Assembly: GCF_003952665.1 (NCBI RefSeq)
Contig: NZ_CP017946.1
Span: forward strand, 5,103,001-5,167,000
Reading direction: 5' to 3'
Length of the DNA: 64,000 nucleotides
Origin: Bosea sp. Tri-49
GTDB lineage: Bacteria; Pseudomonadota; Alphaproteobacteria; Rhizobiales; Beijerinckiaceae
Part shown: positions 53,911 to 62,417 of the stretch, in pieces
Numbering within the stretch: the stretch's first letter is position 1
How the letters are laid out: every line of letters begins with the position of its first letter
The notes under the pieces: model-generated
The model's input: only the letters and a program-made list of their open reading frames with translations
Databases searched by the model: none
Told to the model about the DNA's origin: nothing
Position numbers and translations under genes: made by a program

Positions 53911-54306
53911 ATGACGACCAAGCTTCTTGCCGCGCTCGCGGCGGCGGCTGCCCTGCTGGGCGGCTGCAATTCCACATCGACCTTCGCGACGAAGGTGAAT
54001 ACGCCGGTGATCGTGGCAGCGCAGGGCATGTATGCGGACCGCGCCTGCACCAGCTGGGTGCCGCCCGAGCCGTCCGTCTCAAGCCAGCCGGCGAATGGTC
54101 GCGTGACAACCGTTCTCGGCAAATATCCGATCAAGCAGAAGGGGCATCCCTGTGATGGCGCGATGCTCGACCGGATGATCTCCACCTACGCGCCCAATGC
54201 GGGTTTCCGCGGGCAGGATCGCTTCACCATCAAATACGATTACATCACAGATGATGGCGGCGGCCGCGCCACGACCAGCCGGGACTTCATCGTCGACGTG
54301 AAGTGA
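53911..54306 (+). CDS. Putative lipoprotein with cadherin-like motif (131 aa)
   Basis: The signal peptide (MTTKLLAALAAAAALLGGC) ends in lipobox L-G-G-C, with the lipidated Cys at residue 19. The mature part contains ANGRVTTVLGKYPIKQKGHP and ISTYAPNAGFRGQDRFTIKY, which resembles the Y-(T/A)-P-N-x-G-F-x-G-x-D-x-F-x-(Y/I) motif of bacterial Ig/cadherin-like repeats. Two Cys (in RACTSW and HPCDGAM) may form a disulfide. It starts 72 bp after the Pls-like synthetase on the same strand; cotranscription is possible but unproven. Confidence 0.75.
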   Translation: MTTKLLAALAAAAALLGGCNSTSTFATKVNTPVIVAAQGMYADRACTSWVPPEPSVSSQPANGRVTTVLGKYPIKQKGHPCDGAMLDRMISTYAPNAGFRGQDRFTIKYDYITDDGGGRATTSRDFIVDVK

Positions 54307-54380
54307 GCGTGCCGGCCGCGGGTTCCGCCTGCGCCGAAATGCGGCTAAGAGCCTGACGCGTCATTCGCGTCAGGCTGCTC

Positions 54381-55499
54381 ATGTCTCACAACACCTTCGG
54401 CCATCTCTTCCGCGTCACCACCTTCGGCGAGAGCCATGGGCCTGCGATCGGCTGCGTCGTCGATGGCTGCCCGCCGTTGATCCCGCTGAGCGAGGCCGAG
54501 ATCCAGCACGACCTCGACAAGCGCCGGCCCGGCCAGTCGCGCTATACGACGCAGCGCCAGGAGCCGGACGCGGTTCGCATCGTCTCCGGTGTTTTCATCG
54601 ACGAGAAGAGCGGCGAGCAGGTCACGACCGGCACCTCGATCGGGCTGATGATCGACAATGTCGACCAGCGCTCGAAGGATTATTCCGAGATCAAGGACAA
54701 GTACCGGCCGGGCCATGCCGATTTCACCTATGACGTGAAATACGGCATCCGCGACTATCGCGGCGGCGGCCGCTCCTCGGCGCGCGAGACGGCGATGCGC
54801 GTCGCGGCCGGCGCGATCGCCCGCAAGGTCGTCCCTGGCATGATCGTGCGCGGCGCCCTCGTCCAGATGGGCCCGCACAAGGTCGACCGCGGCAACTGGG
54901 ACTGGGAGGAGATCGGCCGCAACCCGTTCTTCTGCCCGGATGCGAAGGCCGCCGAGCGCTTCGCCGATTATCTCGACGGCATCCGCAAGTCAGGCTCCTC
55001 GATTGGGGCGGTGCTGGAGATCGTCGCGGAGGGCGTGCCGGCGGGCCTTGGCGCGCCGATCTACGCCAAGCTCGACGCCGAGATCGCCGCCGCACTGATG
55101 AGCATCAATGCGGTCAAGGGTGTCGAGATCGGCGACGGCTTCGCCGCGGCCGAGCTTTCCGGCGAGGAGAATGCCGACGAGATGCGCGCCGGCAATGACG
55201 GCAAGCCGCTGTTCCTGTCGAACCATGCCGGCGGCGTCCTGGGCGGCATCTCGACCGGCCAGCCGATCGTCGCGCGCTTTGCGGTCAAGCCGACCTCGTC
55301 GATCCTCTCGCCGCGCGCTACCGTGACCCGCACCGGCGGCGAGGCCGAGATGTTCACCAAGGGCCGCCACGACCCCTGCGTCGGCATCCGCGCCGTGCCG
55401 GTAGGCGAGGCCATGGTCGCCTGCGTGCTGGCCGACCAGTATCTGCGCCATCGCGCCCAGGTCGGCGTGGTCGAGCCGCGCTGGCCGTTCGGGCAGTGA
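54381..55499 (+). CDS. aroC: Chorismate synthase
   Basis: This FMN-dependent enzyme (EC 4.2.3.5) makes chorismate from EPSP, the end of the shikimate pathway. The 372-residue protein has N-terminal [20 protein letters not shown] (signature 1) and [20 protein letters not shown] (signature 2). [20 protein letters not shown] and the C-terminal [16 protein letters not shown] are also present. The stop at 55499 is followed directly by a palindrome/terminator-like sequence. Confidence 0.97.
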   Translation: MSHNTFGHLFRVTTFGESHGPAIGCVVDGCPPLIPLSEAEIQHDLDKRRPGQSRYTTQRQEPDAVRIVSGVFIDEKSGEQVTTGTSIGLMIDNVDQRSKDYSEIKDKYRPGHADFTYDVKYGIRDYRGGGRSSARETAMRVAAGAIARKVVPGMIVRGALVQMGPHKVDRGNWDWEEIGRNPFFCPDAKAAERFADYLDGIRKSGSSIGAVLEIVAEGVPAGLGAPIYAKLDAEIAAALMSINAVKGVEIGDGFAAAELSGEENADEMRAGNDGKPLFLSNHAGGVLGGISTGQPIVARFAVKPTSSILSPRATVTRTGGEAEMFTKGRHDPCVGIRAVPVGEAMVACVLADQYLRHRAQVGVVEPRWPFGQ

Positions 55500-55521
55500 T
55501 TTCAGTATCACTGAAAATTTT
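55500..55521. terminator. Palindrome after aroC: weak terminator or operator for ribB
   Basis: TTTCAGT-ATC-ACTGAAA (55500-55516) is a perfect 17-bp inverted repeat followed by ATTTTT. As RNA it could form a weak terminator for aroC; as DNA it lies 52 bp upstream of the ribB start and could be an operator, possibly for ribB's own HTH domain. Confidence 0.5.
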
Positions 55522-55567
55522 TAACTCCTTCATTGCGGATGAAGCGAAGGCGTATTAGCTTCGCCTC

Positions 55568-56854
55568 ATGAAGCTCGACGCCTGGCTCCAGCAAACCAAG
55601 ACCGGCCGCAGCGCCTTTGCGCGGCAAGTCGACCTGTCGCCGGCGAGCGTCACCGCGCTCTGCAACGATCCCACTGCCTGGATCTCGCGCGAGAGCGCCG
55701 AGCGCATCGCCGCCGCCACCGGCGGCGCAGTCACCCCCAACGACTTTCTGGGCCTGCAGGGCCCACGCGAGGCCGCCATGATCGCCAGCAATGTCGCCGA
55801 GACCGTCGAAGCCTTCGCGCGCGGCGAGATCGTCATCGTCACCGATGACGACGACCGCGAGAACGAGGGCGATCTCATCGTCGCCGCCTCGCTCTGCACG
55901 CCGGAGAAGATGGCGTTCATCATCCGTAATACCTGCGGCATCGTCTGCGCGCCGCTGACCTCCGGTGAAGCCCGCCGCCTACGGCTCGACCCGATGGTCT
56001 CGTCGAACGACGCCCCGCTCGGCACCGCCTTCACCATCACCGTCGACGTCAAGCACGGGCTGACCACCGGCATCTCGGCCGAGCAGCGCACCAACACGGT
56101 GCGGGCGCTCGCCAACGGCAATATGGGCGCCGCCGATTTCGTCCGACCCGGCCATGTCTTCCCGCTGATCGCCAAGGATGGCGGCGTGCTGATGCGCTCG
56201 GGCCATACCGAGGCCGCCGTCGACCTGTGCAAGCTCGCCAATCTGCCGCCGGTCGGCGTCATCTGCGAGCTCGCCAACGACGACGGCACGGTGATGAAGG
56301 GCGCGCAGATCACCGCCTTTGCCCAGAAGCACAATCTCAAGCAGATCACGGTCGCCGACCTGATCGCCTATCGCCAGGCGCGCGAGAAGCTGGTCGAGCG
56401 GGTGCACTCCTTCCCGGTCAAGACCGAGTTCGGCGAGATGACCGGCCATGTCTATGTGACGCCGTTCGACGACACCCAGCATTTCGCCTTCGTGATGGGC
56501 AAGCTCGGCGATGGCGAGAAGGTGCCGGCCCGCTTGCATCGCGCCAATGTCGTCGCCGACGTGCTTGGCGGAGCCTCTTCGATCCAGTGCGTGCTGCGCC
56601 GCTTCCAGCAGGAGGGCAAGGGCGTGCTGGTTTATCTGCGCGACGGCTCGGCCGGCGTGCCGATCAAGAGCGTCGAGGACGAGGAAGGCTCGGACGCCCT
56701 GCGCTCGCAGCAATGGCGCGAAGTCGGCCTCGGCGCCCAGATCCTGCGCGATCTCGGCGTCGCCTCGATCGTCAACCTGGCCTCCTCGACCCGCGCCTTC
56801 GTCGGCCTCTCCGGCTTCGGCATCGAGATCGCCGAGACCTCACCGCTGGAGTGA
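55568..56854 (+). CDS. ribB: 3,4-dihydroxy-2-butanone-4-phosphate synthase with HTH-like N-terminus and degenerate GTP cyclohydrolase II domain
   Basis: This 428-residue protein has a short N-terminal Cro-like segment (about residues 1-65; FARQVDLSPASVTALCNDPT). The RibB domain (about 75-275) follows with VTDDDDRENEGDLIVAA and HGLTTGISAEQRTNTVRALA. It also has DFVRPGHVFPLIAKDGGVL and HTEAAVDLCKLANLPPVGVI. The C-terminal GCH II-like domain (about 285-420) lacks the C-x10-C-x-C zinc ligands: the region reads RLHRANVVADVLGGASS. That half is therefore probably inactive, as in several alphaproteobacterial ribB proteins. No Shine-Dalgarno sequence is visible; GCGAAG and CTTCGC flank the region just before the ATG and could form a hairpin. 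It works in riboflavin synthesis. Confidence 0.92.
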   Translation: MKLDAWLQQTKTGRSAFARQVDLSPASVTALCNDPTAWISRESAERIAAATGGAVTPNDFLGLQGPREAAMIASNVAETVEAFARGEIVIVTDDDDRENEGDLIVAASLCTPEKMAFIIRNTCGIVCAPLTSGEARRLRLDPMVSSNDAPLGTAFTITVDVKHGLTTGISAEQRTNTVRALANGNMGAADFVRPGHVFPLIAKDGGVLMRSGHTEAAVDLCKLANLPPVGVICELANDDGTVMKGAQITAFAQKHNLKQITVADLIAYRQAREKLVERVHSFPVKTEFGEMTGHVYVTPFDDTQHFAFVMGKLGDGEKVPARLHRANVVADVLGGASSIQCVLRRFQQEGKGVLVYLRDGSAGVPIKSVEDEEGSDALRSQQWREVGLGAQILRDLGVASIVNLASSTRAFVGLSGFGIEIAETSPLE

Positions 56855-56863
56855 GCGTCAGCC

Positions 56864-56948
56864 GTCATTGCGAGCGTAAGCGAAGCAATCCAGGAGGGCT
56901 CGCTCTGCCGCTCCTGGATTGCTTCGTCGCTGCGCTCCTCGCAATGAC
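56864..56948. repeat. 85-nt palindromic intergenic repeat, copy 2
   Basis: GTCATTGCGAGCGTAAGCGA starts the element; GCAATCCAGGAG and CTCCTGGATTGC form the inner arms; it ends GCTCCTCGCAATGAC, complementary to the start. Same length as copy 1 at 27244-27328. It lies between the convergent ribB and deacetylase genes. Confidence 0.88.
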
Positions 56949-56956
56949 GACAAGGG

Positions 56957-57886
56957 CTAGCCGCGCATCAGCGCGGTGACATGGGCAGCGGCCGATTTCG
57001 ACAGGCCCTCGAGATCGTAGCCGCCTTCCAGGATCGAGACGACGCGGCCGCCGGCATGACGGTCGGCGATCTCCATCAGCTTCTGCGTCGCCCAGGTGAA
57101 GTCGGCTTCCTTCAGGTTGAGGTTGGCGAGCGGGTCGCGCCAATGCGCGTCGAAGCCGGCCGAGATGATGACGAGGTCGGGCCGGAAATCGGCAAGGCGC
57201 GGGAGGATTGCGCTCCCGAAGGCGTCGCGGAAGGCATCCGTGCCGTCGCCAGCCCGCAAGGGGGCGTTGACGATGGTGCCGTGCTCGCCGCGCTCGGACG
57301 GGGCGCCGGTGCCGGGATAGAGCGGCATCTCATGGGTCGAGGCGTAGAGCACGCTGGCGTCGCCCCAGAAGATCTCCTGTGTGCCGTTGCCGTGATGGAC
57401 GTCCCAGTCGACGATGACGACTCGCTCGGCGCCATGCACACGCTGCGCGTGGCGGGCGGCGATGGCGGCATTGTTGAAGAAGCAGAAACCCATCGCCTTG
57501 TCGCTCTCGGCATGGTGGCCGGGCGGGCGCATCGCGCTGAAGGCGTTGGTCGCGCGCCGGGTCATGACCTCATCGACGGCATGGACGGCAGCACCGACCC
57601 CGTGCAGGACCGCTGTGAGCGTGCCCGGCGACATGATGGTGTCGGCGTCGACCTGGACGAGGCCCTGTTGCGGTGAGGCGTCGACGATTGCCTGCGCATA
57701 GGCGGCCGGGTGGCAGAGCGCGACCTGGGCGAGCGTGCCCTCCGGAGCCTCGACCCGTTGCAGAGCTGTGAAACGCTCTTCTTCCAGCGCCTGCTCGACG
57801 GCGCGAATCCGGTCGGCACGCTCGGGATGACCCGGCGGCGTGGCATGGCGGAGACTGGAGGGGTGGCTGATCAGAAGTGTGGTCAC
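56957..57886 (-). CDS. Histone deacetylase family protein (class II HDAC-like)
   Basis: This zinc-dependent deacetylase of the HDAC/acetylpolyamine amidohydrolase superfamily has 309 residues from a GTG at 57886 (GGAG 8 nt upstream), giving TTLLISHPSSLRHATPPGHP. A longer frame from 57931 (also GTG) lacks a ribosome binding site. Catalytic pieces are RPPGHHAESDKAMGFCFFNN (His-His pair), VVIVDWDVHHGNGTQEIF (zinc Asp and His) and ISAGFDAHWRDPLANL (zinc Asp). In bacteria these enzymes act on acetylated small molecules or lysines. Palindromes 54-86 bp upstream suggest regulation. Confidence 0.92.
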   Translation of the reverse strand: MTTLLISHPSSLRHATPPGHPERADRIRAVEQALEEERFTALQRVEAPEGTLAQVALCHPAAYAQAIVDASPQQGLVQVDADTIMSPGTLTAVLHGVGAAVHAVDEVMTRRATNAFSAMRPPGHHAESDKAMGFCFFNNAAIAARHAQRVHGAERVVIVDWDVHHGNGTQEIFWGDASVLYASTHEMPLYPGTGAPSERGEHGTIVNAPLRAGDGTDAFRDAFGSAILPRLADFRPDLVIISAGFDAHWRDPLANLNLKEADFTWATQKLMEIADRHAGGRVVSILEGGYDLEGLSKSAAAHVTALMRG

Positions 57887-57939
57887 ACCAAAGTCTCCGA
57901 AGTCGGTAGGCGAGCCGAATGGTCCAGACACGAATCCGA

Positions 57940-57972
57940 TCAGGTTGTACCAACCTGACCGGTAAAACGGTC
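57940..57972. promoter_or_regulatory. 19-bp perfect palindrome and second inverted repeat upstream of the deacetylase gene
   Basis: TCAGGTTG-TAC-CAACCTGA (57940-57958) is a perfect 19-bp palindrome, and GACCG-GTAAAA-CGGTC (57957-57972) overlaps it by 2 bp. Length and symmetry suit a TetR-type dimer site. It is 54 bp upstream of the deacetylase start. No regulator gene is adjacent. Confidence 0.5.
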
Positions 57973-58168
57973 TCTAGGCTCCAAGCGTGACCATATTGTC
58001 ACTGCAATGCAGCAAGACGCCAGAGCAAGGCTGGAACTTCATTGCCTCAGAATCATTTGAGCCGTAAGACCGGGTTGCGTTCGATCCGGGCCGTGCCTTG
58101 TCGGGTCACCGTTTTTTAACGATGCATTCATCATAACGAGCGTCGTTTCGGCGTCGGCGGTGGAAACC

Positions 58169-58765
58169 ATGAAGCAGACTTTCGTTGCGGTGCTCGGCCT
58201 GTCGGTGCTCCTCGGCGCCTGCCAGTACAAGACGGTCCATGCGCCGTCGCTGTCGGCACGCGATGCCGAATACATGGCGCTCGTTCCGAATTTCGAGACG
58301 CAGATCACGCATCTGCCCTACGAGATCACTGATCCGACCGGTGAAGAGCCTGGCACGATCATCGTCGATACCACCGAGAAGTTCCTCTACTTCGTCCTGC
58401 CGAACAAGAAGGCGATCCGCTACGGCGTCGCGACCGGCGACGAGGCTTTTGGCTGGACCGGCACGGCGGTGATGCAGCGCAAGGCCGAGTGGCCGCGCTG
58501 GACGCCGCCCGCCGAGATGATCGCGCGCTGGCCGCATCTGGCCCCGCGCGCCGGCGGCATGGAAGGCGGGCCGGAGAACCCGCTCGGCGCCCGCGCTCTC
58601 TATCTCTACCAGAACGGCAAGGACACGCTCTATCGCATCCACGGCACCAACGAGCCGGAGACGATCGGCCGCTCGGCCTCGTCCGGCTGCATCCGGATGC
58701 GCAACATCGACGCGATCGACCTCTACAACCGCGCCGCGGTCGGCGGAAAGGTCATCGTTCGTTGA
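58169..58765 (+). CDS. L,D-transpeptidase (YkuD/ErfK family), lipoprotein
   Basis: This 198-residue enzyme cross-links peptidoglycan or attaches proteins to it. I chose the ATG at 58169 over an in-frame GTG at 58160. The N-terminus KQTFVAVLGLSVLLGAC has lipobox L-L-G-A-C, so it is membrane-attached in the periplasm. The catalytic motif is HGTNEPETIGRSASSGCIRM, with His and Cys in the usual H-x-T-x(n)-S-x-G-C-(I/V)-R arrangement, near residue 160-180. It is preceded by the deacetylase operator region in the divergent direction. Confidence 0.93.
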   Translation: MKQTFVAVLGLSVLLGACQYKTVHAPSLSARDAEYMALVPNFETQITHLPYEITDPTGEEPGTIIVDTTEKFLYFVLPNKKAIRYGVATGDEAFGWTGTAVMQRKAEWPRWTPPAEMIARWPHLAPRAGGMEGGPENPLGARALYLYQNGKDTLYRIHGTNEPETIGRSASSGCIRMRNIDAIDLYNRAAVGGKVIVR

Positions 58766-58790
58766 TCGGGTGACGCCGCGGCGTCGCACT

Positions 58791-59687
58791 TCAACCCAGT
58801 TCGATCAGAAGGATTTCCGGCGGCGCGCCCAGCCGGATCGGCAGCTTGCTGGTGCCGAGCCCGGCCGAGACGATCAGGTCGCGGCCATTTTCCTCGACAT
58901 GACCATAGGCGTAGCGATTGCCGTAGCGCGACGGCACGATCGGCGACCAGCCGAATAGCCTGACCTGACCGCCATGGGTATGGCCCGAGAGGGTCAGCCC
59001 GATGCGGGCCGGCGCTTCAGCAAAGATGTCGGGCTCATGTGCCATCAGGATCAACGGGGCGTCGTCGGTGACCATGGCGAGCGTGGCGGGAAGATCGTCC
59101 ACGCCATAGGGGCGCCCGCGTGGCCTGCGCCGCAGGACGAAGGCTTCCTGGTCGCCGAGCCCAGCGATCCAGAGCGGTCCGGCGCTGGTCTCGAGCCTAA
59201 CTGCGCGGTTTTCCAGTACGGGAATGCCAAACTGCTCGAGCGCCACCGTGGACTGCGTCGGCCCATTCAGCTCGCGCTGGGCACGTTCGTCCTGCCACCA
59301 GTCATGGTTGCCGAGGATGGCGAAACGACCGGCGGGTGCTTCGAGGCGGGCGAGCTCGGCAGCCCATTCGGCAGGCGCAGGGTCATCGGAGCGGCGAGCC
59401 CGGCTGGCGACGAAATCGCCGAGCAGCAAAGTGAGATCGGGCTTCAGGGCGTTGGTCTGCTCGACGATCTGGCGGACGCGCGAGACCGGCATATGGGGGC
59501 CACCGACATGCAGATCCGAGATAACGGCGAGCCGCAGTCGCTTGCCTTCCGGCCAGCCGGCCGGCCTGAGCTTATAGCGGGTGACGCCCTGATGGGTCGG
59601 CTCCCATGCATAGGCGTAGCTGCCGAGCCCGACACTGGACAGAAAAAGACCGGCGAGAGTTTGAAGAACTCTGCGCCGGTCAAGCAT
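58791..59687 (-). CDS. Metallophosphoesterase (exported or membrane-anchored)
   Basis: This 298-residue calcineurin-like phosphoesterase begins LDRRRVLQTLAGLFLSSVGL, a twin-arginine-like signal. Metal-binding motifs are in order: LAVISDLHVGGPH (D-x-H) near residue 53, LLLGDFVASR (G-D), AILGNHDWWQD (G-N-H-D) near 140 and LTLSGHTHGGQVRLF (G-H-x-H) near 240. The set matches the YaeI/UDP-2,3-diacylglucosamine hydrolase-like branch. The natural substrate is uncertain; lipid phosphodiesters are likely. It is convergent with the transpeptidase gene. Confidence 0.9.
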   Translation of the reverse strand: MLDRRRVLQTLAGLFLSSVGLGSYAYAWEPTHQGVTRYKLRPAGWPEGKRLRLAVISDLHVGGPHMPVSRVRQIVEQTNALKPDLTLLLGDFVASRARRSDDPAPAEWAAELARLEAPAGRFAILGNHDWWQDERAQRELNGPTQSTVALEQFGIPVLENRAVRLETSAGPLWIAGLGDQEAFVLRRRPRGRPYGVDDLPATLAMVTDDAPLILMAHEPDIFAEAPARIGLTLSGHTHGGQVRLFGWSPIVPSRYGNRYAYGHVEENGRDLIVSAGLGTSKLPIRLGAPPEILLIELG

Positions 59688-59714
59688 GGAGGGTCTCAGT
59701 AGAAGGTCGTCGTA

Positions 59715-59912
59715 TCAATCTTCGAAACCATTGCGCAGGAGCGCCGGAACGTCCCTGTGCTGCGAGGTCAACGCGGCCGGGGCCCAGCGGGTTCCCGCCA
59801 GGATGGCAGGAATCGCGATCGGGCGGAAGCGCGATGCATAGGCCTCACGTGCGCTGGCATCATGGAAGCTGGCGGAACGGTGCACCTGGTGGCGCGGCTT
59901 ATGCGTCGACAT
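59715..59912 (-). CDS. Small hypothetical protein (65 aa)
   Basis: The ATG at 59912 is preceded by GAGGATC. The sequence is basic, STHKPRHQVHRSASFHDASA followed by REAYASRFRPIAIPAILAGT, ending LLRNGFED. I do not recognise a family, and no signal peptide or membrane helix is seen. It lies 27 bp upstream of the metallophosphoesterase gene on the same strand, which makes cotranscription possible. Being a GC-rich short ORF it could be spurious. Confidence 0.45.
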   Translation of the reverse strand: MSTHKPRHQVHRSASFHDASAREAYASRFRPIAIPAILAGTRWAPAALTSQHRDVPALLRNGFED

Positions 59913-60145
59913 GATCCTCGGTTTCCAGTTCATCGGGCCGGCGGTTCCTGGCCGCCAGCACCTGCAATGTCGCTGCCGATCAGGTCGGGCCGGCGGCGGC
60001 ATCATGAAATTCTCGTGACGTTTTCATCGTCACACCGAGGCTTTGGTCAGCTTTGGCACAGTTTCGCGGGAGGCGGCTGGAAATCGAGGCGCGGGGAACC
60101 CTTCTCCCGTGTGGGAGGTGGGATCCCGCGCTCAATTGTTTTGCG

Positions 60146-61528
60146 TCAGGCCGCAAGCAGGCCTTCCGCCTTGACCCAGTCGAGCGTCCGGTTCAGTGCC
60201 CGCTCGTAGCGGTCGAAGAGCTCGTCGATCTCGGCTTCGGTGATCACCAGCGGCGGGCAGAAGGCGACGCGGTCACCGCCAAGGGCGCGCAGGATCAGGC
60301 CTTCGTCCTGGGCGAAGCTGGTCGACTTCAGCGCGACGCCCTTCTTGGCCTCGAACTGGGCCTTGCTCGCCTTGTCCTTGACGAACTCGATGCCGCCGAT
60401 CAGGCCGACGCCGCGGGCTTCGCCGATCAGCGGGTGCTCGGCAAGTTTGGTCAGGCGCTGCAGGAACTTCGGCTCGACTTTGCGGACATGCTCGATGATC
60501 CGGTCGCGCTGGTAGATCTCCAGCGTCTTGACCGCGACCGCGCAGCCGACCGGATGGCCGGCATAGGTATTGCCGTGGCCGAAGGTGCCGATCTTCTTGC
60601 TCTGGTCGACGAGCACCTCATAGACCGGCTCGTTGATCAGCACGGCGCTGAGCGGGAAATAGGCCGAGGTCAGCGCCTTGGCGCAGGAGAGCGTGTCGGC
60701 CTTCATCTTGTAGGTCGTAGTGCCGAACATCTCGCCGGTACGGCCGAAGCCGGTGATGACCTCGTCGGCGATGAACAGGACGTCGTACTTGGCGAGGACG
60801 GCGTTGATCGCCTCGAAATAGCCCTCCGGCGGGGTCACAGCGCCGCCGGCGCCCATCACCGGCTCGGCGATGAAGGCGGCGACCGTGTCCGGCCCCTCGC
60901 GCTGGATCATCTCGTCGAGCTCGGCGGCGAGCCTGGCCGAGAAGTCGAGCTCGCTCTCGCCGGCTTCAGCGAAGCGATAATGGTGCGGGCAGGAGGTGTG
61001 CAAAATGCCGGGGAGCGGCAGGTCGAAATCGGTGTGGTTGGCCGGCAGGCCGGTCAGCGAGGCCGAGGCGACGGTGACGCCATGATAGGCCTTCAGCCGC
61101 GAGATGATCTTCTTCTTCTTCGGGCGGCCGAGCGCATTGTTCATGTACCAGACCAGCTTGACCTGGGTGTCGTTGGCGTCCGAGCCGGAGGCGCCGTAGA
61201 ACACCTTGGAGATCGGCACCGGGGCGATCTCCTTCAGCTTTTCGGCCAACTCGATCGCCGGGTCGTGGCTGCGGCCGGAGAAGAGATGGGTGAAAGGCAG
61301 CTTCTTCAGCTGCTCATAGGCGACCTCGGCCAGCTCCTGGTTGGAATAGCCGAGCGAGGTGCACCAGAGCCCGGCCATGCCCTCGATATAGTCCTTGCCG
61401 GTCGTGTCGTAGACGAACACACCCTTGCCTCGCTCCAGCACCAACGGGCCGACTTCGCGATGAACAGCCAAGTTGGTGTAGGGATGGACGAGCGTCTCGA
61501 TGTCACGGACGGCGAGGTTGGTCAGCAT
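60146..61528 (-). CDS. Class III aminotransferase (omega-amino acid:pyruvate type)
   Basis: This PLP-dependent transaminase has 460 residues. Visible parts are KGVFVYDTTGKDYIEGMAGL near residue 35, SGSDANDTQVKLVWYMNNAL near 115 and AYHGVTVASASLTGLP near 150. Then VLFIADEVITGFGRTGEMFG near 250 (PLP pyridine-binding Asp) and SCAKALTSAYFPLSAVLI near 283 (Schiff-base Lys) follow. These belong to the aspartate aminotransferase family of class III, often annotated as omega-transaminase or pyruvate aminotransferase. The specific amino donor is not predictable. It is monocistronic. Confidence 0.92.
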   Translation of the reverse strand: MLTNLAVRDIETLVHPYTNLAVHREVGPLVLERGKGVFVYDTTGKDYIEGMAGLWCTSLGYSNQELAEVAYEQLKKLPFTHLFSGRSHDPAIELAEKLKEIAPVPISKVFYGASGSDANDTQVKLVWYMNNALGRPKKKKIISRLKAYHGVTVASASLTGLPANHTDFDLPLPGILHTSCPHHYRFAEAGESELDFSARLAAELDEMIQREGPDTVAAFIAEPVMGAGGAVTPPEGYFEAINAVLAKYDVLFIADEVITGFGRTGEMFGTTTYKMKADTLSCAKALTSAYFPLSAVLINEPVYEVLVDQSKKIGTFGHGNTYAGHPVGCAVAVKTLEIYQRDRIIEHVRKVEPKFLQRLTKLAEHPLIGEARGVGLIGGIEFVKDKASKAQFEAKKGVALKSTSFAQDEGLILRALGGDRVAFCPPLVITEAEIDELFDRYERALNRTLDWVKAEGLLAA

Positions 61529-61886
61529 TCCCGGCTCCTGCTTTTTATGCGTCGTTTATGCGAGCATAGACCGCGACCCGCGCAAGCGCTGAGCGATTTT
61601 CCTGCAGATCAGGGCAGAGTCTGGCGCGGGACGGGCCGCGCTCGTCGGAATCTTGAGGCGACGTCAAACCTCAGCCCTCATCCTGATGAGCGATCCGCAA
61701 GGATCGCGTCTCGAAGGATGCTCCAGCTGGTTCCGGAGCCTCCCGGTGCCTCCTTCGAGGTGCCGCTGTGCGGTTCCTCAGGATGGGGGCTGATGCGGGA
61801 TATTGCGCTTGGAACGATTCCAATCATGGCTTGCCAGCCGTCGCGGCGATGCGCATGGTTCCGCGCGATTCCGAGAGAGGCCCTGC
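61529..61886. other. 358-bp intergenic region with inverted-repeat element
   Basis: No gene is visible. From about 61668 to 61795 there is an imperfect inverted repeat, with CTCATCCTGA at the left and TCAGGATG at the right and internal TCGAAGGATGC against CCTTCGAGG. This CTCATCCTGA-type element is a common dispersed repeat in related genomes. The aminotransferase promoter should be near 61529-61570. Confidence 0.6.
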
Positions 61887-62417
61887 ATGATCAACCCCGC
61901 CATGATGGCGAACCAGCCGGCGCCCGGCCGCGACTGCGGCAGCTGCACGCTGTGCTGCAAGGTCTACGACAATCCCGATGTCGGCAGCGTCGCCGGGAGC
62001 TGGTGCCAGCATTGTCAGCCGGGGCGTTGCTGCAATATTTACCCGACCCGGCCGCAGCAGTGCCGCGATTTCTTCTGCCTGTGGATGACGCAGGCTTTCC
62101 TCGGTCCAGAGTGGAAGCCCGACAAAGCCCGCTTCGTGCTGACCATGGACCCGGCGACGAGCTGGCTGTTCGTGCAGCTCGATCCCGGCGCGCCGCAGGC
62201 CTGGCGCAAGGAGCCCTATCTGACGCAATTGCGCCGTTGGGCTGCGGCCGGCAACCGCCCGGTCGTCGTCTTCCTCAACAAGTCGGCGACCGCGGTCTTG
62301 CCGGACCGCGACGTGCCGCTCGGCGTGGTCGCCGCCGACGAGCGTCTGGTGCTGCGCGAGGAATTGGCGGGCGGGCGGGCGCGCATGACCGTGGCGAAGG
62401 TCAAGGCCGCAGCGTGA
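61887..62417 (+). CDS. YkgJ-like cysteine-cluster protein (putative metal-binding)
   Basis: This 176-residue protein starts at the ATG at 61887 (GAGAGG 6 nt upstream). The N-terminal half has DCGSCTLCCKVYD, then SWCQHCQPGRCCNIYPTRPQ and QCRDFFCLWM: more than eight cysteines in the spacing of the YkgJ zinc/iron-chelating domain. The rest is soluble and beta-rich (ATSWLFVQLDPGAP, NRPVVVFLNKS). Function unknown. Its TGA overlaps the GTG of the downstream VOC gene, so the two are coupled. Confidence 0.88.
   Translation: MINPAMMANQPAPGRDCGSCTLCCKVYDNPDVGSVAGSWCQHCQPGRCCNIYPTRPQQCRDFFCLWMTQAFLGPEWKPDKARFVLTMDPATSWLFVQLDPGAPQAWRKEPYLTQLRRWAAAGNRPVVVFLNKSATAVLPDRDVPLGVVAADERLVLREELAGGRARMTVAKVKAAA

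Noticed and set aside
55517..55567. FMN riboswitch upstream of ribB
   Set aside because: The space is too short and none of the conserved RFN blocks are present.
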